From contig SJRY01000265.1 in the NCBI GenBank assembly GCA_011319805.1, forward strand, positions 27,111 to 91,110: a stretch of 64,000 bases of DNA, written 5' to 3'. The position numbers and the translations under genes are program-made. This DNA is from Macrocybe gigantea. Its lineage: Eukaryota; Basidiomycota; Agaricomycetes; Agaricales; Callistosporiaceae. Position 1 is the first letter of the stretch. Each line of letters starts with the position of its first letter. The notes under the pieces were generated by a model that saw only the letters and a program-made list of their open reading frames with translations, had not been told where the DNA came from and did not search any database. Below, piece by piece: positions 11,922 through 23,924 of the stretch.

Positions 11922-13232
11922 CTAAAACTTGTTCCGCTTGCGTAGTGGTTTCGGTGCCGCTTCCTGTGATGCCCTAAGGAAGAGGTGTTAGTAAAAGAAT
12001 GGAAAAAATCTGGCGACCGGTTCAAGAGATACAGTAATGCAGACCAAAAGCAACGGACAGACACCAAAAGCGTGAATTCAAACTCACTTCCTGTTCTTGC
12101 CCTTCACTTCCGGGGGATCGTCCACTTCCATGTGCATCTGCTCCTTGTCTGAGATATTCCCTGGTACCGTCTGAACGTTCCGTCGGCTCGCCATGCCGCC
12201 GCCCACACCCTTTTCTTTCTGCTTGTCGTACACCTCCTTCAAATTCGCCTGAACGATCTTGTCATGCTCCTGCTGTTGCGCTTTAACCGCCGCGGTCTCG
12301 GACGCGATGGATTGGATCTTTTCGTCCAGCGTTGACAGCACCGTTGCTGTCGTCTGTGACCTATGAGCGCATAAATGGAGATGTCAGGTAGAGACTCGAT
12401 GACGCATACCAGTTCTGGAGCGCTGTCAGGATATGTTCCAGTTGACCTGGCTCTAGATCCCTCCCCATCGTGTATTCCACTTCGAATTGTTGTTCCTTCT
12501 GATCCAGCTTCCCGCGGAGCAGGTCTAGGTAGATGGCATCGATGATGAGATCCTCAAGCTCGCGTATCGTCGGCACATCCAGTGCTTTCAATAAATCTGA
12601 GTACGGTAGGATCTAGAGAGACGGAACAAAGACGAGATATTGAATAGCGAAGAAAAAGACGTTTGCATTTGTGGAATTTCAATTTTTTTGCGAGAGCACG
12701 AGACCAATGGGGTGCGATATGGCGGGGATAACAGAGGCGACGGACTTACGCGTCGGGTAGAAGCGAGTGAGACGATGGAGAGATGTTTGAGCTTGGTGAT
12801 CTGCGCCTTGTTTAATGTGGGTAGCAGCTCCTTATGTTCTGCATGATAAAACGGAGAAGCAAGAGGGTCATGGATCCTTTAGTTCACTGTCCTTGCTGTC
12901 GATCGCTCGTACCTACGGAGGTAGTCCTGATACGACTTGTACGCGAAGAGTTGCAACAACGACAGGTATTTCTCATTCTGTTCGCTCGCGCCAAGCTACG
13001 AGACAACCAACTACGATAAGCGACCAGAAGCGCGAAAAAAAAGGGCGGAGAAAAGACATAATGCGAAATCCACCTCTTGGACGTTCTGCATCTCCAGCAG
13101 TTCCGAAAACACAAAGACGCCTGGTGCCGAGGTGGCGTCCTGCACGAGCTTCGCCGCTGCAGCGCCCTTGACTGACTTGGCCATCAGAAGAAAAGGTTCG
13201 AGTTTTGCAGAGAAATTGGAACCGAGGTCCAT
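11922..13232 (-). CDS. CSN7: COP9 signalosome subunit 7 (PCI domain)
   Basis: Subunit of the COP9 signalosome, the nuclear/cytoplasmic complex that removes Nedd8 from cullins; CSN7 is a PCI-domain scaffold subunit. Exons on the minus strand: start ATG at 13230-13232 with [22 protein letters not shown], ending QNVQE near 13060; [15 protein letters not shown] (about 12910-12960); [19 protein letters not shown] (about 12755-12825); [22 protein letters not shown] through GRDLEPGQL (12420-12610), the winged-helix half of the PCI domain; a helical segment from about 12360 ([14 protein letters not shown]); and a short last exon ending in the basic tail PLRKRNKF with the stop at 11922-11924. All junctions I could place are GT-AG and in frame, so the gene appears intact. 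Its ATG lies only 2 nt after the stop of the upstream ORF. Confidence 0.92.
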
Positions 13233-13234
13233 GG

Positions 13235-13641
13235 CTATCGCGACAGCAGGTCGGGTCTAAGGGTGTAGGGATCTTCGCAGACGTTGCTCGCGATGACGAC
13301 GACAGAGGAGGGTGCCAGGCGATCGCCGAGACCTTTGGAATGAAATAAGAACAAACAACACGGAGCCCGCTATGCTGACGACGCGCTCGTTCTTTGCACT
13401 ATATAAGGAAAAGAGTAAGAAGGTAATACGAGAGCGAGTTCTCTAGCTGGTAAATCCACGGCCGACTATCCGTCCCGCGATTTTTTCTTTTTGACCGTAG
13501 ATAGAAATTGCGACTTGGCAATTCCTTCACCAAGGCCTCGAGTCCGAAACTACCCCGCCCACACAGAGCAATGTTGAAATACGGCGCGTGCTCCACCAAC
13601 AAAATGTCTATCGTTTCCTCTGTCGAGCCCGAACGCGGCAT
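13235..13641 (-). CDS. Uncharacterised small protein immediately upstream of CSN7
   Basis: Not recognised. Three exons on the minus strand: ATG at 13639-13641 with [18 protein letters not shown] and [11 protein letters not shown]; a tiny exon ([10 protein letters not shown], about 13350-13385); and a last exon with [20 protein letters not shown] ending in a TAG at 13235-13237. Introns are about 45-110 and 29 bp, the second being very short. The protein would be around 90-100 residues, with alternating hydrophobic strands that suggest a small alpha/beta domain. The stop codon is followed by CC and then the CSN7 ATG, which is exceptional spacing for a fungus. It could be a dicistronic pair, an upstream regulatory ORF, or a mis-spliced fusion. 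Confidence 0.55.
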
Positions 13642-14395
13642 GGCATCTTCATCTCATCGTGCGCCAAAGAAGAGGGAAGTCGAAAGTCACATGACGAGGA
13701 ATGGTCCGTGCGCAGATGCGAAACATATATATAGCAATGCCCCCACGATACTGATACCCCATCTCTTGTGCTCGGGCATGTACTGTCGCCAGTGAGGTCT
13801 TTACCGAGGCACAGTCTTTTGCTGATTGCAAATTACACATCCGAACCCGTCTGTTCGCTTCGGCGTCCAGCAATTTTTGGAAACCTTCTGTTGTCTGTCT
13901 CTGGTTTTACAGTCCTTGTGATGGCTCTTGGCTTTCGAGTGCTTGAAGGATTGGAAACCATATTAGATACTTGAATACATCGGATGTGTAATTTGTGTTT
14001 ACAAAAATGTTATCATGCTGCATTGTATATGTCTAAGAGTTTGTAAAATGTTAATGCTTAGATTTGCAATCGGTTCTTATTACCTTTTTGGCTACTGCGA
14101 AACTGGCTAGCAAATGGCTCTTGCATATGAACACATAAATGTGCAGTTATTTTGAACCTAGAATGGTTGCTTTGCACCCGCAGGAGACAAAGCATGAGAT
14201 TTGGAAGGAATATGCCGAACACCGGAGAAACGTTGGTGCCCCATAGAGAACAGGGACGATCGTTTGCGATTAAACTTAGGCCGCTTCGCTATACTGGCAT
14301 GTCCACTCCTGTGGCTTTCGCTGCTCCTTACAGCGATTCTAGAATTGCTTCGCATCTGTTCTTCTTGCGAGTGACAAATATCATATAGGATAGGC
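13642..14395. other. Intergenic, AT-rich, no supported gene
   Basis: Contains the promoter of the CSN7-upstream ORF; a TATATATA run lies at about 13726-13735. 13975-14160 is notably AT-rich. No coding signal seen. Confidence 0.5.
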
Positions 14396-16368
14396 AAGAG
14401 AAACTCTGGCTATCTCGTGGTTCTGTCCTTTGTTGGGTGGTTTCGTGTGTGGTACTTTCTTGGATTTTGGAAAGTTGAAATGGTCAAACACCTGATAGAG
14501 GAGTGTCATTCTGCTGTTGGACTTGACAACTTTTCCCCTCACGGGTAGGCTCCCCAGATGAATGAACTTGATCGACTGGAATTCGCTGCCAAATTTCATG
14601 GTCTGTCTTGTTTCACTCTCGCGCCCTGTTTCTCAAATCCTTTGAAAGGGATAATCCTCAGAGCCCTTGACACCGACATATCGTCACACACGATCAAGTC
14701 CATCTTCAGGGAAGCCCAAACGTTCGTGGTGTTCGGTATGACATGAATCGCCTTGTTCTTAAAGCAAAAGTGGCGTTCGGTCATCGCACCCCTCTCTGGT
14801 CGTTCAGGCTTGACCGTCTGCGATTCGGAGATGCGCTTAAGTTTGTACACGGTAAGAATCTTTTGAAGCGTTCCCATAGTCTCCATTCCCAGGCCCACCT
14901 CTGATCACCAACGTCGAAAAGAGCGAAAACCGCTTCGTTCGGCATTCTCTGTCAACCGCTTGTGTGCTTCGGTGGCCGTCGTTGTTCAAGATGCCATTGG
15001 AGGCGTGTTTGGGCCCTCGGGCGTCTCCCTGTAGTAAGGGATGAGGATACGCATCTAAAAACAAGCCAACCCACACTTTTCTGGAATCGTCGAACACGCG
15101 ATACGTGAAGCCAAGGGCGAAATGGATACGTGAGACCTGCTGGAGTGCTCTTTGAACGCGCTCGAAGGATGCCGGTAGATGCATGCCACGCTGCGCTGAT
15201 GAATCTGCTGTGAGCGTATCGAATACCACAAGCACGCTTTGCCCGTTCAAATAGCCAGTGTTCTGTATATCAGGCCTTTTTCCTCTTTGCTGCTGAGGAT
15301 TGGGCTGCCCAGAACGATGACGCGTCGTTGAATTGGCAAATTGTTCAAAGATGGGAGGAAAGGCTGCACGGTGTATCGAGGAAGGCCTTGAGATTATATC
15401 CAAGAAAAGAGCTGCTGCTCTCGGAAGGTCACGCGATACCAATAGCATGGTGTCCACCATTTCGGTCGTCCAGCCTCATTCTTTGCTTCTGCTGCAGTCT
15501 GAACAGGTTAGAACGCGCCTGCTGACGAGCAGAAGTACACGCGCCAATCAAGGTAGGCCTAGTGTTGATCAGATCAGCCCTCGCAACTTTGTACTTTTTC
15601 GCGATATCAGGCATCTCCGCCATCCCAGTTGTACGAGACGATTCGCGTGCTCAAAATACCTAGATGCCACGGCGGGAGAAAGTCTTCGTCTGTGAGTCGC
15701 GCATCGTCCGATCTACCAGCGATCTTTATCCTAACATTTTCGCCCCTTCGTCAGGGGCTTGCCCATCATCGAGCTAGAACGCAACTCTTCATGTGGTCCA
15801 TACAGTCGTTGATCTCCTGCCCGCAGAACGCCGCTCTCCCGAATAGAGCAACGCCGGACATCACTATCCTGCTGCGTAGTATGCCGGTTCGAGGCGCGAA
15901 TAGTGGGGCATCGTGACGGTCCGCACGCACGTGGCAAAGCAAACTGTCATCAGGACAACTGAGTATGATGTCCGGACGCTTTCAAGTGGAAAGATTAGTG
16001 ATTGGGGTCTCTTCTGGCTTCTCTAGAGGTTCCTGGTACTTTTCCTCATATGTACCCTGGTCGGCCACCGAAAAACTGAATCGTTGCTGGAGAATGATAT
16101 CCAGAGCGACATTCCCGACTGCTGAGATGGCTTGCATGTGAGTCACTTGATTCTTTCAGCAGATGCTTATCCATAATTCATTCTTCTCGCAGGGGCTATC
16201 ACTATTCTCCCATGAGAATGAGTACGTTTTGATTAGCCGTCTCCCTGAAGAATAGCGGGTCGGGAATCCCCAAACGATTTGCATCGGCTCAGAACTCATG
16301 TTAGCGACATTGGTTTCCAAGTCTGAACGCGCGCCTTCCGCCGACAAGATATCGAACTTGGACAACAC
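14396..16368 (-). CDS. Unrecognised minus-strand coding-like region (several exons or a decayed gene)
   Basis: No family recognised. Protein-like minus-strand segments follow one another: SKFDILSAEGARSDLETN (about 16315-16366); AVGNVALDIILQQRFSFSVAD (about 16065-16130); a segment with SGVALFGRAAFCGQEINDC (about 15800-15870); DEDFLPPWHLGILSTRIV (about 15640-15695); PDIAKKYKVARADLIN (about 15560-15610); SVLVVFDTLTADSSAQRG (about 15180-15240) with FALGFTYRVFDDSRKVWVGL (about 15060-15125); FKNKAIHVIPNTTNVWASL (about 14710-14770); and a basic C-terminal part ending near 14396. They lie in different frames and the joins are not all explained by clear introns. It may be one long gene with sequence errors or two adjacent ones. 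Boundaries are approximate. Confidence 0.35.
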
Positions 16369-16732
16369 CAGTACTAGGAAGGAATACGACTGCCATTCGA
16401 AATATGCCCAGAATTACCGTGAAATGCAGCTAGTGTTTGACCATGGTTAGATGGGTGTAATTCGAGGATCCTTACCGTTGTCGTTATGGTTTATCCTATA
16501 CTCAGTTTGCGCATCAGACACGCCGGCTTTTAGTGTAACCCTTGCTTTGGAAGCAGTTAATGATCTCGACGCGCGGCGCTAACCCGGACCGGGGTATCAA
16601 TGGTTGATACAAATCGACCTGTTCCTGAGAAAGTACCCTTTCAGGCTATCATTTCCTAGCCTCTTACGACGACGAACTCCATAAATTGCAACAACGATGA
16701 GCGACGCATAACCCAACACGGAGTACCCGAGC
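16369..16732. other. Promoter region upstream of the NTF2-like gene
   Basis: Contains short GC-rich palindromic sequence around 16568-16600 and a CCATAAATTG motif at 16679-16688, about 50 bp before the ATG at 16733. No coding sequence recognised. Confidence 0.35.
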
Positions 16733-17278
16733 ATGGTGTCCTCAACTCATCTTAAGCTCGCCCTCGCTTGGATCAACTATGTCAACCTCCTTGCGGTCGA
16801 CAAGATGGCGCCAATCATGACAGACAACTTCGTGAGCCACATCAGGCCTGCCTCCCTGGGTTTCCCAGAGGCTGGAAAACAAGCGTATCTGGATCGCCTG
16901 GCCGCTTCTCCCATCACCAATTTCAATGTGCGTCCTTGGGAACAACATGGCTAGTCGATGACTTTGATGCTAACAAAATTGGCAGATATCTTTGCCCAAA
17001 CCCAACGACATAGTCGAATCGAACAACACCATCATGTTCTATGTCAGTCACCCCGAGAATTGTTCATTTGTTTGTGGCTCACATACGATGACGTTTGACA
17101 TTAGACGAATGCGGATGGAACCAGCAAGCACGGGTTCCCTTGGAAGAACGAGTATGTCTTCACCATCACATTTGAAGGCGACAAGATATCCGGCACGACG
17201 GAGTTTGTCGACTACAAAGTGGTTTCAGATGCTATTCAGCAGGAGACTATCGTGGCGCAGGCAAAGAATCTCTGCTAA
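16733..17278 (+). CDS. Small NTF2/SnoaL-like fold protein
   Basis: Small soluble protein of about 130 residues, probably with an NTF2-like alpha+beta cone fold; function unknown. Three exons: ATG at 16733 with LALAWINYVNLLAVDKMAPI and MTDNFVSHIRPASLG (long helix plus the usual opening of SnoaL-like domains); a short middle exon (ISLPKPNDIVESNNTIMFY, about 16987-17043); and a last exon starting after ATTAG at about 17104 (TNADGTSKHGFPWKNEY, then TITFEGDKISGTTEFVD), with stop TAA at 17276-17278. Introns are about 60 bp, GT-AG. Reading frames join cleanly. Fold assigned from length and the strand pattern only. Confidence 0.65.
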
Positions 17279-17689
17279 TTGGCGTTCCGGTCTTGATAGT
17301 CATATATATAGTATATCATATTCGGAGTCCTACTCGTTTGATGCAAATGTGTAATGTTGGAGGAAATATATGCTAAGCGAAACGGAAAGCCAGGAGTCAT
17401 CTTTTGTTGCTGTGTCAACCTTCAGCATCAGTGCCATTCTGGCCGTTCGAGGGCATCCTCTTCCAGAAAAGCAGTTTGGAATACCAATGCCTGCGGCGAT
17501 GTACCTTGGTCGCTTCGGCTTGAACTGGCAATCCAGTTGCTGTATTGTCAAATAACTGCTCCCCAGGAGCCTCGCGGATGGGTGTTATTCCGTTTTGATC
17601 TGAACCAGAAGGCCTTCCAGATATAGATGGTCTGCTCATGATGCTATAGTCCGCGGAAGGTCGCACGGGAATGGTCACAACCTCAATTA
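17279..17689. other. Intergenic between convergent genes
   Basis: A short TATATATA stretch at 17301-17312 sits just downstream of the NTF2-like gene and may belong to its 3' end. Open frames here are short and unassignable. Confidence 0.4.
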
Positions 17690-18999
17690 TCCGTTAGTAA
17701 CGAAACATCTTTTCTTTTGAGAAGAATGACCTAGAAACATACCAAGGGTTCAGAATTGGTTTCGTCGCGAAGTCTAACCCACTCCAGAGAAGACAAGTAA
17801 TCGCAGAGACGATGGAGCGTGCTATTTTCTTTGAAGAAGACGCCGTCGATACCAATGGACGTAATCTTGGAGATAGTTTCTGCACGTATTGAAACAACCT
17901 CCAGCTGAAATTTCTTGTCGTCAAAGAACAGCCTCGGCGACCGTCGTCCATAGCCGCTTGAGATACTAGATATGGAGGACCGGGAAGCGGATGGCCTCTG
18001 GTCGCTGGACCTTCTTGAATTGACGATGTCTAACGAGAGGTGAGGATATGTAGGAGCAAGTGCCGCGTATTTTCCTTGTTTCGTCGGCACGGTCTTCAGC
18101 CAAAGGCCGGCGCATGTCTTCACCAACGCTTGAACTTTCTCGGGAATGCCTGATAAAAGAAATATCAATCAAGGTGAAAGATTTTCTCTTGCACGAGAAT
18201 TTCATACCGACGCGTTTCTCAACTTTGTTCTGGGAGCGGATCATCGATGTAGGATGTGGAGAGAAGAAGGTAACGAACATACGACACCGTATACAAAGCA
18301 ATTTTCAAGATTCTTTTCCAACCATTGTACGGTGTCAGCACCTTCGGATACGACGAAGGACAAAGTATGAGCGCTGTCCTGTTCCGCAGTGGAACTGCAA
18401 ACGCGTTCAACACAGGAATGGTCGATATGACGATTCGGTGCTTACAGCAGGCTCGCGGGTATTTTCAATATCACCGTAGGTCCATCGGAATCATTGACAG
18501 ATAGAAAAAACTGGACGGTTTCCATGTCAAAGCCAGTGCGCTATTGGGAGCACAAATGAGAGAGAGCTGATGGTGATTGAGGTGGAAAAACGCTGCTGAT
18601 TCTTGATCGAGACAGAACTTGGAACTTGGTTTGATTAGGAGGCTGACATTCTAGAACGACAGACAAATGCAAAATAAGCTCTGTTAGATGGCTAGGCCAA
18701 TGTTGAACATGGCTGACCTGTTCGGTCATTCAGAATAAGCCTTGGTGTAGTAGGTCGGATTGTTTCTTGATTTTTGCAGCGAGGTCCAAGCTTTCCAACA
18801 ATGCATGCAAGAAAGGAGCCAGAATCGGTGACACAATGCTAAGAAACCCTCTATCTGATATTCTATGGTCTCCGCTCTCTCGAATCGAAGCGAAGCGCGG
18901 TTTAGCCCCACCATGATGTGGAGAAACGTTTACAGAGAAAAGTAAATAACGGAAACCGCTCATGATTTCCTTATTTGACAGCTGATGGACAACGTTCAA
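17690..18999 (-). CDS. Uncharacterised multi-exon protein
   Basis: No family recognised with certainty. Minus-strand segments: RISDRGFLSIVSPILAPFLH and a helical continuation near 18730-18870; VETVQFFLSVNDSDGPTVIL (about 18490-18535); SFVVSEGADTVQWLEKNLE (about 18315-18380); GIPEKVQALVKTCAGLWLK (about 18095-18150); a Ser-rich linker; KKFQLEVVSIRAETISKITS then FKENSTLHRLCDYLSSLEWV (17780-17925). Composition, with short amphipathic helices and LRR-like spacing, recalls fungal F-box-associated proteins, but no F-box was seen, so I leave it unnamed. Start and end are approximate. Confidence 0.4.
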
Positions 19000-19358
19000 T
19001 GCCGAATTTCTATTCTAAAGTTCAGCTTGATGAATGGCCCAGTTTTGGATTCATGTTACGGTGGCGGGCTCTGACTTCACTAGCCGTCATCCAGGCCGTT
19101 CAACGCCAGTTGCATTCCGCTCGTCTTGTCTAACATTAATCGTCGATATAAGCCTTACCTCGAATTTAAAGTTTAAAAACTGCCCAAGGGCCAAGATACA
19201 CGGAATGCGGCACGTCGGGCTCCGAGGGGTCGAAATGATAACATCCAGAATAGCCAACAGCACGCCAAATTACAAAGGACGAAGTAGAACAATGAGTTCC
19301 TTTACTCATGATGTATTGGGTTTGGGAGTCGCCACTATCTATACGCTCGTCTGTGGAA

Positions 19359-22140
19359 TCACCTCGCATTGCCTTCGTCCTCAGTCTCTCCATGCGTATT
19401 GCCCGGGGTAGCCAACTTGGAACTCTTCGTCGACTTGCTCGGCATCGTCTTTGAGTCAGCTTGTTTTCTTTTTGTCCCAGTGGTTGCGGATTCAGGTCGA
19501 TGGAATACCTGGCTCTTGTCGTCGTCTGGCCAAATCTTCTCTTCATCTTCCAAGGCGTTTGTCAGGATTTCAAAAAGCTTCTCGGCGCTGACGTGAGACG
19601 TAGGGAGACCATCACTTATGTACGAAGCTCGGATAATGGAATTGTGGTGCTTGAAGATGCGCCTTAATTCCTGTACCAACTCGCTCAAAGCCCGATTGTC
19701 TCTGATTGCGAAGTCATTCCCTGGCGAGAACCACGAAATTTTCGTTGACAAAATGTCGTCAACATCAAAGAGCTTGCTGGCCGCGTCTGCCCCGTTGCGA
19801 TGGGTGTGGTCACTGTGACGGAGAATGCACCACATCGCAACCCAGAATACTGATTCTAGATCATGGTGTGGAACATGAGGTTCCCTCATATTGTCGGACT
19901 CAAGAATGCCCATTGCCATGAATGGGCGTGTGCCCTGCATGTAAAGCATCACATTAACAGCGGTATAATTTAACGTGCCACGATTGCCTCACAGTCATGT
20001 CCTTTAAATGCTTGGAGACGCGGTCTTCAGATTTCGGATCCGCTGGGTCGGCAGCGCAAGCAATACAGGTGCTGTAGTCGAGGTCGTGAAGAAAACCGCC
20101 CGTAATCCTTTTGGTGTCGTTAAGAAGGATGTTGCCGGAGCTCACGTCGCGGTGCATAATGCCGCAAATTCTGAGGAACTCGAGCCCTGCGCATCCGAGG
20201 TCAGAAACTATTCAGACTGGCATCGTAAGAACACACCTTTCACGGCATCCGTAAGCGCCATCACAAGCTCCTTCGTGCATCGAAACGTCGTCAAGGGTCT
20301 GCCAATGTTCGTCATTATCGAACGAATCCGGGTACGGTCGAACAGCGAAGGCTCGGCGTCGGGATCCACATCAATCCTTCCCCGCATATACAACCGAGCC
20401 GACTGGGTGATGAGTCCAAACGCCTCAGCACCTTCACAGTATGACATGTTGAAAGTGCCAATGTGATTGGCTAATCCACTCTTCTCCATCGCGTCAGGTG
20501 CGGTCATGTCCAGCTTCAAGACAGGTGAAGCCATCAATTCTCCTTGCACCTTTGGATTCCTGGCATTCGCTTTGACCCTCTTGTACATCATCCCTTCATG
20601 GTCTCGTGTACGTTGCTGCCAGGCGTCTTTGAGGGTGCAGATCTGATCCTCCGAAGGGTCACTTCCGAGAATCAGGATTTTGAAGACGTGGGTCGCTCTT
20701 CCAACAACAGTCGTTGCATCATGCAAAACTTCGAATGCAAAACATTTCACGGGATATATCGTTGCGCCATCTAAAGCACGGTGAGATGTCATGCTTGCAC
20801 GCACCAAACCAGCCGGATTACACGCACCTTGCGATATATAATCGGATGACGGAACATTTTTGAGGAGAACTAGGTATTTAGAGAATGAGCAAACTGTTTA
20901 AAGCCGTCAAGTTTCGCAACGTACCCTTCGCACTATCTGCGTCGTCTACATCAATGCCGGCATTGATCAGAAGAGCTTCGCCTCGGATGTCCGCTCTTTC
21001 TGATGCCAACTCTGGACATTTCTTGATCAAACGACCGAAGTAATGTTCAAATTCCTCATCCGATGGCTTCGTTATTGTGGGATCGGCGCCAACTATCGTA
21101 CCGGGTGGGACTGGACGATCGTCGTATGGGAGAGGATTAGCAAGCCGCCATAAAAATGCTTGCGTATGCTGTGGCAATGTCGTATAATTGAATGCATCTG
21201 AAGCGATAATCCCGGAATGGTCGAAACGATAAAATCGCATCATCGGACCATACACTCCAACGACGAATACGAAACAGCTGAGATGTGCCATAAAAAGGTT
21301 ACGTGCTGCTTTATAAAGTTGAGCGCGAGTGCTTGTGTAGTCTTCTCCCTCTTTGATGTTGCCTTTCGAGTCGATAGGATCGTCTTTCGCCTTGAGTTTG
21401 AGCTCCCATACAAGAGCGGCTTCATTCCATGACCATTTGGCAGGCTTATCATCACCAGGAAGGGCAGATGTGAGGTCAGGCTGCGTCGGATGATGAGCTG
21501 AGTGTAACGCAGAGAAGACCACGTTTGCAGTGATGAAGGAAGCAATCCTCTTTTCCTGAGGGAATGACGCAACAAGTCGTCGAAGTCCATTCGCCTGCAA
21601 TGAGGGAGTGAATAGCATCAGATGATGTTGGAGGATTTGGTCATGGAAACATACGAAAGGAGGATACATTCGTTCTTCCTTTCTCGCTCGATTCACGCCG
21701 CTGAACGCGCCAGCGATACCACGAGCTGTAGGCATGCTATCATCGCTGCAAGGTATGTACTTGGTTAGGAATTCGTCGACACCGCAAACAGTGAGGTGCT
21801 TTTTGAATTCCTCGTCGATCTTGTTGTTATTAACCCTATCGTTCGCGTACGCTTTCGCGCTCGAGCTGTATATCTCCCCGTTCCCAACCTTGGTCTTCCT
21901 TGGCGTCTCGGTTACTTTGGCGACCGACTTTTTCGACGAAGCAACATCCTGTCCCGTAACGTTCCGTGCCGCATTCCGTCTAGCTTCCATGTTCAATGCC
22001 GAGGCCATGTTGTTTTCCGCTGAATGTGTGGGTTGCGACGCGTCCGGTTGTACAGTCCGTTGCCGTTTTCGAGGGCGGTGGGAGGCTCTAGAGCCAGATC
22101 GACGTAGACGAATATTTCGAGTGGGAACTTTCGTAGCCAT
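19359..22140 (-). CDS. FunK1-type fungal protein kinase
   Basis: Fungal-specific kinase-like family, greatly expanded in Agaricomycetes; substrates unknown. The ATG at 22138-22140 starts a basic, probably disordered N-terminus, then a helical region with a SLQANGLRRLV segment and KWSWNEAALVWELKLKA (about 21390-21440) with FMAHLSCFVFVVGVYG (the usual FunK1 N-lobe signature). A short exon (about 20823-20866) leads into VKCFAFEVLHD and the middle domain. The catalytic loop is MHRDVSSGNIL (about 20125-20157, HRD with Asp) and the metal-binding motif is represented by LHDLDYST (about 20065-20100, DLD in place of DFG, normal for this family). The C-lobe has HHDLESVFWVAMWCIL and a Lys/Ser-rich tail ending at the stop at 19359-19361. 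About four introns, all joining in frame; appears intact. Confidence 0.9.
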
Positions 22141-23810
22141 CGTGTTCTTATAATTGCTTGAAATCGGGCCACAGATGGACGTTGTGAGTGGACAATGGAA
22201 AGAACGGACACGGCTCGCGCGAACTTGAACGATCACGTGACCACTACAGACTCCGCGACGCGATATTCGTTGCCTTTCATGGTAATTCCGCTGGCCACAT
22301 CCACCGTCCGTGCTTCCTGACTCACTTTCTCTCAATTTTTGAAAGGATGCACATGGTCAGCATCAATTTCACGCGGGCGCCAAAAAAATACTGGCAAACC
22401 CGTCTCGGATGTCCCGGTGATAGTGTGAAGCACGGAAGACCTGTCGATTGAAATACCATCGGTGATGACGGGACAGTCGCCGCACAAATGGACTGTGGAT
22501 CGGTATCCATGTTGCGAATGGCATCGTAGTTCTGTCCGAACAACCTTTGCCTGCCCGCAGTGACTTCGTTCGAGGTTGGTCATCACTAGTTGGGATCGGT
22601 GAAGATATAACATCAATTGTAGCCCGGTCGGACTCATAAAGTGCAAAATTGGACATTCAGGTGCATACTGTCATCGCCTTGTTTGACTAATACTTGCAGG
22701 CTGAGTCTCTGCCTGCACCATACTCCATCTCCCGCGCGGGGGCGCATGTACCACGGGCTTTCCTATGTCCGACCTCGTCCCATGACTGGTGCCAAACGAT
22801 CATGTACATGGGCTCATCACGCCAACGACTTAGCAGCCAGTTCGATTTCTGCCCAGCACAGACTTGTGGGAATAGACTCGGACATCCTACATGTGGACAC
22901 ATCAGCCCGGGCACTTGTAAGGCATCATTTTCTGCATGGGCAATGGATTTCTTCTACATAAGCGTTGTTTCAGAGAATGCATGCTACCAGCTAACGACAC
23001 ATGTGCATTTTATCAAAATGTAAGTATGTGTGAGTTACCACTGCTGGCTCGGGCACATGCATATCTGTTGTTTGGTGCTTACACCCCTTCACCATCCCCC
23101 ACATCAGGCGTTTCAACTGCCAGGTGCATGTATACCATATAAGCTATCCACGTGCCTTTGGTCAAAATATTTCGGCGAACGCTCGGATATCGCTATAATC
23201 GACTCATGGTCCGAGTGCATGCTTTGCGTAAGGGCTCGAGTGACTGAACGTTTTCGTTGCATGGACCTCCGATGAAACATTGAATCGACCATACAGCTTG
23301 ACGACTTTTTGACAGATCGATCCGGGGCATCGCAACGATGTGCTTAGGCATTGTGGATACAGGAGCGCTGGACGGCCAGATTGGGCGATTTCACCGATCA
23401 GATGGAAGTTTGCGCACGCTGCGCTGCTGGTTTCGGGGCTACAAGCAGAAACTCACCGAGTGTGGCTGAGCTGATAATGGTGTGGTCCCATCGCGCCATG
23501 AGCAACGTGAGTAGAAATTCACCATCGAAATTTCGGAGTTGGAAAAACAATATGCAGAAACACATGGTCTGCCACGCTTCTACTCATCTGTGAACAGCAT
23601 GGAAATAGAGTCAAGGCTTTTTTTTGAATTGATAGTGGTGTTGGAGACGCGCGCCAAGCAGCTAAACTTTGACGCCCGTGAATGGCGGAACGGCCTAGAG
23701 ATATCCAGACTCAGCGCTGCACCCGACTTCCACCTAGGCTGCAACATACGGCGGTCAGATGTCGTTCAGTGCCTAAGCGGCTAGCATAAATAACGGACGC
23801 ACCTGCACAA
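22141..23810. other. 1.7 kb without a supported gene
   Basis: Divergent spacer between FunK1 and the first double-psi beta-barrel gene. It contains many short open frames on both strands, none with a recognisable domain. 22690-23150 is rich in ACATG/CATGT words but no ordered repeat was found. Confidence 0.45.
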
Positions 23811-23817
23811 TATAAAT
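23811..23817 (+). promoter_or_regulatory. TATA box of the first beta-barrel gene
   Basis: TATAAAT at 108-114 bp before the ATG at 23925. The paralogue downstream has TATAAATA at a matching distance (115-121 bp), which supports both as core promoters retained after duplication. Confidence 0.55.
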
Positions 23818-23924
23818 GCGTCGAATTTGCGCAAATAATTCTTCAGCTAGTCTTACCCGTCCATTCCTTTCCTTATTCCGCATAAGAAGTGAACCGCAGC
23901 TCTTCACTGCCGAGTTGTTAAAGC

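Noticed and set aside
21734..22153. 139-codon plus-strand hydrophobic frame
   Set aside because: Lies entirely antisense to the FunK1 N-terminal exon.
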